Positions 1 to 10,379 of a DNA stretch of 64,000 nucleotides are shown here, one piece after another. The notes beneath the pieces were generated by a model. The model did no database searches and had not been told where the DNA came from. It saw only the letters and a program-made list of their open reading frames with translations. The position numbers were made by a program, and so were the translations under genes. This DNA is from Stromatinia cepivora. Taxonomy: Eukaryota > Ascomycota > Leotiomycetes > Helotiales > Sclerotiniaceae. The DNA is taken from NCBI GenBank assembly GCA_014898415.1, contig RCTD01000003.1:2480001-2544000 (forward strand), read 5' to 3'. Position 1 is the first letter of the stretch; each line of letters opens with the position of its first letter.

Positions 1-299
1 TTCGATTAGATCGTTATTTATCATTATATAAACAGAAAATAATCCATCTCCCCGGATTCTGAATAGATAGTAATCCTTTATATAGAAATTGAGAATTTCC
101 TTTTTGAAAATTTACCAATCCTTCATTGATATATTTTTAGGTCTCCATAATATAATAATATATTAAACAATCATTTGTATTCTTTCATTTCCGTTTTCCA
201 AAATTTAAAATGATCTTAAAATTTTGAAGTCATTTATATTTATTATTGGATCTATCCATAATGAATTTAGATTTACAATAATCGAATCATCAATATCTT

Positions 300-790
300 C
301 TTTATATTCTTCATTAATATCGTTTGAAGCAATTCATAATTATTGTAACAAGATATCTACAACAATATTTTTATTTCCAAGAATATATTTAATATCAAAA
401 TCAAAAAGTTTGATTCAAATAATCCATTTTATAATTAAAATATTAAATAGATTTGTAATTGCTTTATTTAATTAAGTTATAAATATATTCGCATCAATTT
501 CTAAAAGGAAATAAATATTATAAAGATCTTTTTTATATTTTTATAAAACTTTGAGTACTCCTTTATATTCTCTTTTAATAACATTATAATTCTGTTTAAT
601 ATAATTCTATATATTATTCTTATATTTAACAACAATACAAAACTTATTATTGTATATTTGATCTAAAACAGCTCCTCATCCTATCAAACTAGTATCGATA
701 ACAAATATAATAATTCCAATTCCAAATAAGTAAATCAATGAAAGAAGGATTAAAACCGAAATTAATTTGTCTTTCAGCAAAATTATTATA
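300..790 (-). pseudogene. RNase H domain of gypsy K pol
   Basis: Conceptual minus-strand translation gives a recognisable RNase H: a WGAV-like segment (WGAVLDQ with one stop), then KREYKGVLKVL, LYNIYFLLEIDA, a QLN-like stretch, WIIWIKLFDFDI and an AAD-like end before the expected SRR. The segments are in the usual order and spacing of gypsy RNase H. Several stops are at positions where Gln or Trp is expected, as RIP would produce. An 83-codon open frame on the other strand at 224-475 is the antisense of this domain and is not a gene. Confidence 0.75.
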
Positions 791-849
791 ATATTATAAT
801 TAATGATTTAAATGAATTCTATATTTTTCTTTAATAATATATAAAGAAA

Positions 850-2000
850 CTCTATAATAATGACGAAATTCTTTATCCAAAATTGATAAAAGATATATAT
901 TCTAAAAAACATTTTAATTTTATAATTATTCAAATAAGATGGTTATTCAAATATCTTAATGATTTTGATAGTATCAGGATTTCTTTCTTTAGAATTGATA
1001 TAATAATCTATAATTCGGATTTTATTATAATATTATTTGGATTTGATATCGATAATATATTCTGTATATTCAATACATTCCATTATAACATCCAGATTTT
1101 TCAAATGCTTAATAACAAACTTTCTTAATCCAGATTCAATTTCAATTTCATTGTATCGAATTCTGAGATCCTTAACTTCAATATCATCCAAATAAAGTAT
1201 AATAATATCAGATATAATATTCTATAATATCCTTAATATAATCCTTACAAATTGAACGATCGAATTAATAATCCCTTATAATAGAATAATAAATCTTATT
1301 AGATCAAAAAGAATTATAATAATAATGATATCTTTACTCTTTTTATCTAAAGGTATTTGATTATATCTAAAGAAGAAATCAATCAAGGATATTAATGAAT
1401 ATTCAATTATTTATTTAACAAATTCCTTTAAATTTAAAGGTATATTTGTATTTTATAGAATTACAATATTTGCTTTTGTTATTGTAATAACAATATAGTA
1501 TTTATCAATTTTGCTTTTCTTAATTAAATATTAAAGATTTCAATATAATCCTTTTTCTTTCTTTAATATATCTCATTTGATATAATCTTTTATTATTTCG
1601 ATAATTATTAATAAAAGGGCTTTAAAGAATACGAAATTAGAAGTTTGTTAGATTTTATATAATATTATCTTAATAATTTATAATAGAGTAATTGAAGATT
1701 TGATATTGTTGGTTTTTGTTCAATTAAAAATTAATGTTGCTTTTCGATTTTGTAGTAATACAAAGAGAAGTTCTTTTTTATATTTCTAAAGTATATTTTC
1801 GATATTTAATAATGTTAAATGTTCTTGTATCAATTGGAAGCCTTTAGGTTTGGTATCGAAATATAATATCAAATATTTCGAAAAAAAATCTGATGATTAA
1901 TATTTAAAATGTTTTGTATATTTCAATTTTAATCAATTAAGATTATCTTTTGGGATTTCTTTATTAATATATTCTATTTCGTTTAAGGATTTTATTTTAT
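850..2000 (-). pseudogene. Reverse transcriptase of gypsy K
   Basis: Minus-strand reading shows a degenerate RT. Near 1300 there is a segment of the type FDLIRFIILLQGITNS (family: PLGLxRxxxLPQGxTNSVAQF). The catalytic box YLDDI is encoded by 1180-1194 and both aspartates are kept. It is followed by EVKDLRxRYNEIEIESGLRKFVIKHLKNLD, split by few breaks. The block is gypsy-like and matches a family seen in many ascomycetes. Stops and scattered transitions make it non-functional even though the active site survives. The N-terminal part (about 1600-2000) is only weakly legible. Confidence 0.75.
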
Positions 2001-2489
2001 CCTTCCCCCTTCTATATATATTATCAATCAAAACAAGAATTTCGGATTTGATATTAATTAATTTCTTCCAGGCATTGTTTTCTACCCTAAGTTTTTTCAA
2101 ATCGAGATAAATATTATTAACAATAAAGTATTCCTAAAATCCCTTTAATTTTGAATCCTCAATATTGTTAAATATATCTTCAATATCAAAATCAAAGCTA
2201 ATTCGAATAGTATCTGTACTAAACTTTACAGAATTTAAGATTATCTTAAAATTTGGAATATTAATTAGGAATTCTGGGAAATGGTTTTTAACGAATTCTT
2301 CAAATTTCCCTTCACTCTTAATAATATCTAGGATTTTTGAGAGGTCACTGATACAATCCCTAGAATTTATACTATCTATTCTTTTCCTGATTTTTCAAAA
2401 CCAACCTTTATAATATTTACTTTACATTTTGATTCAATTATTCAATAATCAATTCTATTAATACCATTATTATTAATAATCTATATAAC
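2000..2489 (-). pseudogene. Protease-RT connection of gypsy K
   Basis: Between the protease and RT of K. By position this is the linker and N-terminal pol segment. I see no motif I could name, and the short open frames on either strand are scraps. Confidence 0.4.
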
Positions 2490-2800
2490 TTATTCATTTC
2501 CTTTATATTCAAAATCGATCTTTTTTACAAACAAATATAATATCTTTAATAGTAATAAATCTTTAATATTATTCAAGACAAAGATATTGATAATGTTTTT
2601 AATTCCTTCAAAATTGATTTCTATATTTTCAATCAATTTATATAAAATAATGATACTTTCATCAAAAGTAATTATTATCGCTTTATATTCGTATATTGTA
2701 AATCCCAATTCTCTTGTAACTTCCAGATTCATTATATTGATTATCGATTCCGAATCGATAATACCATTAATCTTGATATTCTTATCTACAAGAATTATAA
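2490..2800 (-). pseudogene. Aspartic protease of gypsy K
   Basis: An 80-codon open stretch (2490-2732) plus the bases upstream reads as a retroviral-type aspartic protease. The active-site loop is I-I-D-S-E-S around 2740-2760, where families have DSGS; Gly to Glu fits one G-to-A change. It is followed by a NxM...REL-G helix, a flap-like region, and the hydrophobic F-V-L...LLLL pattern before the second hairpin, ending FEYKG. Order and length (about 95 residues) fit. The missing Gly means the protease would not work. Confidence 0.7.
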
Positions 2801-3545
2801 TGATAATAGATATATTATATATTTCTTTTGATTAATAATTAAAAAAGATATTTAAATAATTAATAACTATTAAAATTATTGCAGCTTTTTCGATAGGGAT
2901 TTCTGAATTTCTGAAAAGTTTTTTTCGTTTTTCAATATCTACGATTGATATTTTTTTGAAAGTTTGTTTAAGAAAATCTGATATATATATAAAGATAATC
3001 CCAATTATTATCGGGATTTCGATTTTGCAAATCTATTTCAAGATTTTCATCGGGGATTCTATAGTATAAGCAATGATTAATACTTACTTTTTTATTCTTG
3101 AAGATTTAATACAAAAATTGGATATTCTATTTTCTCGCATTATACTATTTTTATCGGATTTAGAAAGGCTTTCCCCTTTTTGAGATTCTTTTGTTTCATC
3201 TTTTTCGTTTTTGTTAATATCCATAGTTTTATTTTTATTGGAAAATTCTTTTTCTAATCTTTCTTTTTCAATTTGATTCATTATTTTGAATAATACCTTT
3301 TAAGAAATGCTTAATGATTTTTAGAATTTATCAATTCCATTTTATCTTATCGATTTAGACTTTTTAGATGATCGGTTTTATAACCTTAAGGCTTCTTTAG
3401 GTTAGATAATTATATTGATATTGATAATTTCTCTTTTTTGATAATTGATATTATTTATAAATGCATCTTTTACGATTTCAATACTAAAGATTCCGAGATT
3501 CAGCGAATCATCTTTAATATTGGATTTCTTCAATCGCTTTTTTTA
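2801..3545 (-). pseudogene. C-terminal Gag / Gag-Pol spacer of gypsy K
   Basis: This contains a 65-codon open stretch (3084-3281) that is almost all charged and polar residues (Lys, Glu, Asn, Ser), consistent with a disordered spacer between the zinc knuckle and protease. No catalytic motif is visible. Its role is inferred from position only. Confidence 0.45.
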
Positions 3546-4950
3546 TTAACCAAATCTATAAATTTTTGTATACATTTCAATCTGATAATTCTTTAAAGAG
3601 TTCTTTTGCTTAAAGATTGGGGAAGGGTTGGGATATCCTTTGGAATCAAATATGAAGACTTTGTATTCATTATAATGATACAATCCAGTATTAATATCAT
3701 CGATCTTTTTGGGGCGATTTTGTTTTATAGTATAATTATCATTGTAAAGAAGTTTTCCAAAACAATAATAACAAAGATAATCCTTTTTATAAACTTCATT
3801 CACATCAAAAAGAATTCCTTTTTGTTTATTTTGAATAAAATAATCATTATATTTTGTATTACCTCTTCAATGAATAGTTTGATATTATAATAACGAGAAA
3901 AATAACTTCGAGTCCCTTGTACCTTTGACTTTCATTTTTAAATAATTTATACTGAATTTATCTAAAAAATTAATGATTTCATCTATAATATCCTTTATCT
4001 CTTATTCTTGAAAATAAGATTTTGTATTGATATTAGAAATAAATAAAATTTTTATATATTCATATACAATTTGGGAAACAATAGTTTGATAAGATTTAAA
4101 TCTTTTGTAAATTCAAACAATAGAATCCTTAGAAAAATATTATTTGTAGACTTCATTTATTATTCTCTTGAAATTCATAGAAGCAGAATTATCGAGATCA
4201 ACTTTAAATTGTTTAATAATCTTTTTTCTCATTTGGATATATAGATTATACAAGAACATCCTTTTAGTTTCGAATTCGATAATTATATGATTATCAATGA
4301 ATTGAGTAACTGAAAACACAAATTTAATAATATAATCTTTTATTATTATTAGATTTGTATTATAATCCCCTTCATTCTTGTTATATTAATTATTAACAAA
4401 TTGATCAAGAAAGTTTTGGATATCTGTCATTTATTGGATATCGTAATCGCAAAAGTATCGGAGTAATATTGATTTCAATCTTTCTTTCCAATTATATCTA
4501 ATAGGATTATATTCCGGTATAAATTTGATTTGAACAATAATAATATAATTGCAATATCAAAGAAATCGAATTCGCATTTCCTTATCGGATATATTATAAT
4601 CAACTTATAAGGCATCCCAAATTATAAAGAAATCAAATATATCGATCTTATTGAAAATAAAGACAATAATACTTTTAATATATAATATAATAAAGAATAT
4701 ATATATATAATCCTTAATACAAACAGCAAATAGAATTTTTGATAGATTTTGTTATTATTGATTTACTTTTTTTCTTTTTTGGTTTTCTTTATTTTTTCTT
4801 CTTTTTTAATAGGATTTCTGTTATTATTAATAGAAAATTCTTCAATGGATTCAAAAGGATCGACAATTGAAATAATAATACTATCCTTTGATCTTTGAAG
4901 AATATCTTACAAAAGATTCAATTTTATAGATAAATCAAAGTTATCCATTA
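3546..4950 (-). pseudogene. gag of gypsy K with degenerate zinc knuckle
   Basis: The 85-codon stretch 3546-3803 begins shortly before C-Y-Y-C, followed by an N-Y where His and Cys would complete a CCHC knuckle; His/Cys to Tyr fits single transitions. Downstream residues (Asn-rich, then D-S-K-G-Y) resemble the gag end of this gypsy group. Upstream, an interrupted frame reaches a possible Met at 4948-4946 (M-D-N-F-D-L-S), preceded by more in-frame codons, so the true start may be further out. Capsid homology is too weak to align by eye. Confidence 0.55.
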
Positions 4951-5696
4951 TATTATTATGATTTGATTGAAAAGTATTCGATTCGTTAGAATCTGATTCA
5001 ATATTTGATTCTCGATAACTTTCAGTATTTATAATTTTCCCTTAATAAATCTCCAAAAGAAAAGGAAAAGTATATATAATCCTTCCCAGGGTTTTCCTTT
5101 TTTCAAAGGAATATATAAATTTCAAACCCTTCAATTAAAAGTTTTTTAAAATATATCTTAAATTTTTAATTGTTAATATCAAGGATAGTAATTTAGTATA
5201 TTATATTCAATCCTTTTTATTACTTCAATATACATTTAAGCATTTAAATAATTCTAAAGGTATATAAAACATTCAAGATCCTTCAATATGATTGATTGTA
5301 TTCAATCAAAATCGTTCTCAGGATTGGAGTTTTCTTATTTATAGAAATAAATAATTTATTTACAAATAGGGATTCCATTATATTTAGAGTTCTAATATAT
5401 TCTTGATATTATTAATTACATTCCCAAATAGGATCTTCATTGATATATTCCTTTCAAAATGGAAAATAGAATAATAGTTTTATTGAAAAATAATTTGTTT
5501 TCAATATAATGGATAAATATAAATAAAGAAACTTTGATAATCAAAACTTCCTTATTCAAAGCTTAACAATCCTATATTTTTGAAAAAGTTATTCTTTCAA
5601 GATCAATCCCATCCCTCTATCTACAAATTGCTAATTCTATTTTCTTTTCAATCATGATTTCCTCGCAAACATATTTATATAATATAAATCATACAA
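4951..5696 (-). other. Leader / 5' untranslated region of gypsy K
   Basis: This lies between the primer site and the first legible gag codons. It is AT-rich with no coding frame longer than scraps on either strand. A Ser/Asn/Glu-rich frame just upstream of 4950 may be the real N-terminus of Gag. Confidence 0.5.
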
Positions 5697-5719
5697 TTCG
5701 AATCTGATATAAATCATCA
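5697..5719 (-). other. Primer-binding site of gypsy K (tRNA 3' end type)
   Basis: One base beyond the LTR, the plus strand reads TTCGAAT, 13 bases, then TCA. That is the geometry of a tRNA 3' end: T-loop, 5-base T-stem, 7-base acceptor stem, discriminator base, CCA (here TCA by one C-to-T). On the minus strand this is the complement of a tRNA end, as expected of a gypsy PBS. It fixes the neighbouring LTR as the 5' LTR and K as minus-strand. I cannot tell which tRNA it is after the base changes. Confidence 0.6.
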
Positions 5720-5720
5720 T

Positions 5721-6011
5721 TATGAAAAAGATAAATCGAGATATATATATCCCAATAATATATTGCAAAGGGAAATAGAAATTGAAACTAATCAGATTAT
5801 ATTATAAAAATTTCAAATAATAAAACTAATAGATTTAAATAATGATTTGAATTGTACACAAATGAAATACAAAAAGATTAATAGAAAACGATTGATTTCT
5901 TTCAAGGAGAGGGGAGCAAAGCCCTCTCTTATATCTAATTACAAAGAGTCATATAACCATATGACTACAAACTAGCTATGTGTTAGGCCTTGATATCCCA
6001 ACTTTCTCACA
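5721..6011 (-). repeat. 5' LTR of gypsy K
   Basis: A 291-bp repeat. On the minus strand it starts TGTGAGAAAG and ends CATA (family CACA). It is a close copy, apart from transitions, of the solo LTR at 8604-8895 in the same orientation. The primer site lies next to its 5721 end. Confidence 0.8.
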
Positions 6012-6500
6012 CTATAAGATATAAATAATAGGATTATAAAATTTGAATAATGATAATCTGGATTATAAAATTTGAATAACAATAATCTAAAGTTTGTAAT
6101 TCTTCTTTTTGGTATAAATGAAATAAATCCTATTTGGTATTCCAAATCATTATATTTTTCTATAATGCATTTCAATTTGTATATTTTATATTCATTAGAA
6201 AACAAAGAATAATCAAAGCCAGTCACTTTTCCATTCTTTACTTTCCTATTCTTAAAAAAGAATAAACTTTTTTCTAAATTCAATAATTTGAAGTTCAAAT
6301 AAAAAAGCTTTAAGATTATCCGTAATAATCAATGAACAAAGAATAACTAAAATAATCGAAATTATTAATACTATTGATATTATAAGAATCAAAGGATTAT
6401 CCCTTCTTTCCCTTTTCTTCGGATATATTATTTTTTTCTTTTTTCTTTTCTTTTTTATTACTTTTTCTCTTTTATTTTTATTATTGTTTTTCGAAATCAT
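6012..6500 (-). pseudogene. Single-pass membrane protein remnant of element I
   Basis: Read from 6500 down: Met, about 30 residues made mostly of Lys, Arg and Asn, then a hydrophobic helix of about 22 residues (ILIISIVLIISIILVILCSL), then I-T-D-N-L-K-A-F-L-F-E-L-Q. The frame then shifts by one and continues as an open stretch from 6298 (about 95 residues: N-F-K-L-L ... Y-Q-I-G-F-I ... F-I-L-L-F-I-S-Y) to the border with the K LTR. The last 13 residues of that frame lie in the LTR and are not part of the gene. The same layout recurs at 57071-57645. The charge pattern suggests a cytoplasmic N-terminus. I do not recognise the family. Confidence 0.55.
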
Positions 6501-6664
6501 AATATATTTCTTCTATTTAGTTTTTCGAGGATTCTAATAAGTAATATAACGAGGAGAAAAGAAACAATGATATAGAAACGAAGAAACAATTTCTTTTTTC
6601 TTTTCGATCTCCAATATCATCTTTATTACAATTCTATATCCCTATTTGGATTATATAATCAACG

Positions 6665-7083
6665 ATCAATATATTATAAAAATAAGGAATGAACAAAGAA
6701 CTTATTTTCGAATTTTGCTGATAAACAATGATATAGTAATCTATCAAAGAATAAAGGAAAACCGGTAAGGGAGTATACGAATGAGTATTATAATTCTAAT
6801 ATTAATAATTATTCGATTTAAAAAAATCAATAAAGTATTCATTATAGAAATTATATCTTCCAATAATTAACGATTTTATATATCGAATATATGGATAATT
6901 ATTCTTTTCTTTATAATTTCCTTTATCTTTTATTTTAATTAAAGAATTAATAATTTTCAATAATCTTTTTTTTCTTTTTTCTTTATTTAATTTATTATCC
7001 GAAAAACTTAATATTAAAGAATCGAATGAATCATTATTATTAAATAAAGAAATCCTTCCTTTTTTCTTTTCTTTATTAAACAA
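6665..7083 (-). pseudogene. Second Lys-rich protein of element I, with C-terminal hydrophobic segment
   Basis: From Met at 7083: M-F-N-K-E-K-K-K, an acidic/Ser segment, a Lys/Arg-rich segment, then Y-P-Y-I-R-Y, Y-N-F-Y and a stop at about residue 94. After the stop the same frame continues (Y-W-N-Y ... L-I-D-Y-Y-I) to about 6665 with one more stop. Copy I2 (56488-56853) has that first stop as an open codon and reads straight into a hydrophobic tail. The gene was therefore at least 120 codons long. The function is unknown. Confidence 0.55.
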
Positions 7084-7219
7084 TCTTTACCTTAATAATT
7101 ATAATTATAGGATTAATAAAACCTTTTAATTATATAATAGGATTCAAGAATGAAATCTACCTTCAAATTATTATTTGAATTTATAATAAGCAATTGATCA
7201 TAATGAATAATTGTGAGAA

Positions 7220-7459
7220 TCACAGCAAAGAATCGGTTAATATTCGAATAACAATAAGTTCGGGTTTAGAATCAAAATTTTTCATTACTTTCTTTTTAAT
7301 GGTATTGAAGAATTCCTTTCTATATAGATGAAAACTCTTCAAACTAGCGTACAATTCGGCCCGCTTTCGGCTAGCCCTAGTTTCGTAGTTGAGGTTCGTA
7401 ACAATAATAGTTCTTTCGATAGAGAGGAGTAGTTTTTGAAATAGATAATTATATATCAT
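7220..7459 (-). pseudogene. Basic ORF of element I1 over a GC-richer patch
   Basis: A 79-codon open stretch whose middle (about 7340-7400 on the plus strand) is clearly richer in G and C than its surroundings. It contains a basic run (R-A-S-R-K-R-A-E-L) followed by F-H-L-Y-R-K-E-F-F. About 190 bp covering this patch are missing from copy I2, where the flanking bases are joined directly. It may be part of the original gene lost from I2, or an insertion into I1. No family recognised. Confidence 0.4.
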
Positions 7460-8419
7460 TTTAGAAGCAGATTTAATTAAACTATATTCTCAAAGATTGA
7501 TATTTTGATTCGTTATCTATATTAGATTTATTAATTCTCTTTATTCGATTTGTTAATCCTTCGAAGGAGTATTGGGATCTTTTTTTGTATTCAATTCTTT
7601 CAAAACTTTCTTTTTAATTATTGTTTATTTAATACAATTAAAATTTATTTATTTAGTCTTTTTAGACCCCGAAATCTTAAATATAATAATGATCAATAAA
7701 AACTTGATTAAAACAAAAACAAAAATACAAAAAAAAGATTTATATACTTTTAAAAATTTATTCATTTTATTTCGTTATTATAATCAATATATTATAATCT
7801 AGTAATTATATATATTTTCAATTGCTATATTGCAGGATTAATCATTCTTTTACATTCTTTTAATAAAAAACTTTCTTTTTATTATTCAAAATCTTGATTT
7901 CGAAGAATATTGTAGATGGTAAGCCGAAGATCAAGAGAAATTTGTGATTTATATATAATCAAATTCTTTTTTATTTCAAGGATATCAAAATCATTTCAAA
8001 TTTATATATTATATTATTCCTTTATTAATATTTACTTATAATCGTTTTGTATATTTATTTATGAATTATATGAATTGCTATTTTCTATATCTTTCTATTT
8101 ATTTCAGATCGCCTTTCGATTTGAGGAGTATATTATGGAAAACTCTATGATCCCTTATATCCTATGAAAGATTAAAGCGTATATTTTCCAATTAGAATAA
8201 AGGATCTTTTAATTTTTATCAATCTATTAATTGATAAAATGATCCTAATATACTAATAAACAAAGATCTAATCTAATTAAGATATATATCGACTAAATAA
8301 TCATTCATTTGTTTTATATATATAGCTCTTGATTCATATAATCAAGGGCAAGTCATTCAATTCTTTTACTCTACTAATCACGTGTACCACCTATTCCCCG
8401 ATCCCTGAAAGTGCTCTGT
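7460..8419. other. Outer non-coding part of element I1
   Basis: This is shared with 55340-56290 of copy I2 in reverse. Open frames are short; the 76-codon plus-strand one at 7572-7802 is not conserved as a protein in I2. About 8370-8441 is less depleted of G and C than the rest. I see no transposase motif on either strand. Confidence 0.45.
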
Positions 8420-8441
8420 AATCATACTATCCCGTGATATA
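8420..8441 (-). repeat. Terminal inverted repeat of element I1
   Basis: On the minus strand it begins TATATCACGGGATAGTATGA, matching the left end of I2 (47429) and, with two transversions and some transitions over 22 bases, the inverted right end of I2 (58040). The far TIR of I1 lies beyond gypsy K, outside the window. Confidence 0.5.
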
Positions 8442-9770
8442 AATATAATTTGCTAAATTCTATTCTGATTTATAGATTGAAATTATAATTTATAAAGAAT
8501 AAAGAATATCCTATTATTTCTGATATTAGATTATTGAAACATAAATCTGATTAACAATAATTATTCTAGTTAATTATTTTAATAAAAGTTAACGAATATA
8601 TATTGTGAAAGAAGTAGGTCGAGATACGTGCGTCCTGATAATACGTTGCGAGGGGGAATGGGAATTGGAATTGATCAGATTATATTATAGAGGCTTCAAG
8701 TAGTAAAACTAGTAGATTTAGATAATGGTTTGGGTTGTATATAAATAGGGTACAAAAAGATTAATGGAAAGACAATTGATTTCAGTCAAGAAGAAGAGAG
8801 TAGAGTTTTCTTTTATATTTAATTACGAAGAGTTATGTGATCATATGACTACGAACTAGCTATGCATTAGGCCTTGATATCCCAACTTTCTTACAATATA
8901 AATACTATTTCAAAATAGAATCGATCCTCTCTGTTTGTTTATTTATTTATAAATAGAATATAAAAAAATATCTGAATAATACTTTTAATCTTTTAGAAAA
9001 TTGAATTTAGAATTCTAATACAAATTGTATTCTCTTATCTGAAATTATATCACCCAGAAGATTATATAATATATAAACATAATCAATAAATATATTAATA
9101 ATTCCTTTATTATCAAAGATTATATATCTATGAAATATTTTATTTTAATTAATTTATATATTATAATTAAAATATATATAAATATAAAATCAAAATATTT
9201 ATAATTTAGCAAAGATGTAATATAATTAATTAAAATATCGGATCAAATTCTAAATAATATAAATAATAATTTGAGGAATCCTAAAGAAGATATTTTTAAT
9301 GATTTTATATATATATAAAATTCATATATCTGAATATATATATATTTTTTTTGATATATTTATAATTATGAATAATCTCGAAAAACTAAATTGATTATTT
9401 TTATATATTTTAAATAATCTATTAATCCCTAAAAGTATATTCTATATATAATCTATATCTTCATTTTATTGTTTAATAATATTTATAGTTTTTTCTAATA
9501 AAAAATCATATTATTATAAATCCTACAATCTTGTATAATTATATATAAAATTCTCCTGAATTCTTTTGATCATTCTCTTATAAATAGATTCTCAATTGCA
9601 AAAATCAATTGTTTTGTTATATTTGATTTTAAATAAGCTATTTTGATAAATTTATTAATAAACTTTTCTTTCAATAATAATATCTAATTCATTATTATTA
9701 ATAATATATCCTTTAAAAACTTTTTATATAAATCAATATCGAATTTATTAATAAATAAAATAATATATTC
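8442..9770 (-). pseudogene. Integrase of gypsy M (interrupted by a solo LTR)
   Basis: Read from 9770 down. The end of RNase H (F-D-I-D-L-like) is followed by a weak zinc-binding domain. The core then shows G-F-L-K-L-L, S-D-I-L-I-N-Y-I-T-S-L-L, the first strand of the DDE fold, and K-I-K-Y-F-I. Before the LTR comes the gypsy hallmark (family: [24 protein letters not shown]), here with Y-K-Q-T-E-R-I-D-S-I-L-K recognisable through stops. After the LTR (8603-8442) the frame resumes with a segment matching the family's DNW...PLAEFAYNN and GxSPFFANYG. Element I1 cuts it there. Confidence 0.7.
8604..8895 (-). repeat. Solo LTR of the K family inside M integrase
   Basis: This is a 292-bp LTR, the same family and orientation as 5721-6011, and it keeps more G and C. 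It is flanked by ATAT on both sides (8600-8603 and 8896-8899), a possible 4-bp TSD in low-complexity sequence. M integrase homology continues on both sides, so this is a single LTR inserted there and later reduced by LTR recombination. It is not one end of an element spanning I1. Confidence 0.7.
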
Positions 9771-9936
9771 TGTTGGAAATGAGGCCATCATAGGATTAGA
9801 ATTGAGGTCACGTGATCACAATGGTGTACAGATTATATTTGGGGATAACCTCAATTCTATTTCTATTAGAATTATAAATCTTTAGTTTAATCTATATAAT
9901 CAACAATATTATTATTTTTTGTATCAAAAGTTAATA
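9771..9936 (+). repeat. 5' LTR of copia A
   Basis: 166 bp, beginning TGTTGGAAATGAGG and ending TTAATA (family TTAACA). It has the subfamily marker GAATTATA at the position where B and D have GAAATATA. Confidence 0.92.
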
Positions 9937-9958
9937 GGTTATAAGATCCGGTTGTATA
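9937..9958 (+). other. Primer-binding site of copia A (tRNA-Met anticodon arm type)
   Basis: Directly after the LTR the sequence is GGTTATAAGATCCGGTTGTA. Sister copies read GGTTATGAGATCCGG. The complement contains CTCATAACC, the anticodon loop (CAT) of a Met tRNA. Copia-type elements are known to prime from such an internal tRNA half rather than the CCA end. Confidence 0.65.
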
Positions 9959-10379
9959 GTAATGATTAGAAAGCAAAGCAAATCGAGAAAGGATTAATAT
10001 AGTTAATAGGGGTAAAATAGAATGAAAATCAGAGTTTTTATATAATATTATCGAAATAGAATTGAAATACAATAATATAGTTTATAACTTATAATATTAC
10101 AAGCTAAAATGAAGAGCAATCTGTATAATATTGATATAGAATTATAGTAGAGGTAAAAAGCAAGTTCGTATAGTTATAAGAAAATATATTATAATACGAT
10201 TTTACGAATTTTCTTATTGTTTTATTTTTATATTTCTTTATTATCCTGAACTTATTTATTGTATATTTTTTAAAATTGTTTTAAAAATTTAAAGATTATT
10301 TTCGATATTTATCAAATAATAAAAAACCTTTATAATATCGGAATCAAATAATTCTTTGAAATTCGATCAAAACAATTAT

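Larger units (their letters stand above)
1..6011 (-). mobile_element. Ty3/gypsy retrotransposon K, 5' part, RIP-degraded
   Basis: On the minus strand the order is 5' LTR (6011-5721), primer site, leader, gag with a zinc knuckle, aspartic protease, reverse transcriptase and RNase H, running off the window's left edge. The integrase and 3' LTR must lie outside. RT is followed directly by RNase H as in Ty3/gypsy. The RT resembles the fungal group with an LDDIxVK active site and a following RRFVLEHLxNLD-like helix, read through several stops. No frame is open, so the copy is dead. It interrupts element I1: I1 homology to copy I2 stops exactly at base 6012. Its TSD cannot be tested because the far end is absent. 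Confidence 0.85.
6012..8441 (-). mobile_element. Element I, copy I1 (TIR-bounded unit with membrane-protein ORFs)
   Basis: The interval matches, with transitions and one large gap, the opposite-strand interval 55335-57560. Its outer end is at 8441, where both copies share the boundary TATATCACGGG. Beyond it this copy joins M integrase sequence while copy I2 joins something else, so 8441 is a true element end. The other end is cut off at 6012 by gypsy K. It carries Lys-rich, membrane-anchored protein remnants and no RT, integrase or transposase motif that I recognise. It could be a DNA transposon whose transposase has decayed, or a non-autonomous or cargo-carrying element. Confidence 0.6.

Noticed and set aside
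200..232. Another AAAATTT...AAATTTT palindrome at the left end
   Set aside because: It is imperfect, lies within the gypsy K RNase H end, and such words are expected at this base composition.
5697..5719. Possible tRNA gene (TTCGAAT ... TCA)
   Set aside because: Only the 3'-end pattern is present; no D or anticodon arm lies upstream. It fits a primer-binding site.
5721..8895. Two direct LTRs around element I1, as if I1 were the inside of an LTR element
   Set aside because: The left LTR has a primer site and gypsy gag on its outer side, so it belongs to K. M integrase homology continues on both sides of the right LTR, so that one is solo. Copy I2 has no such LTRs.
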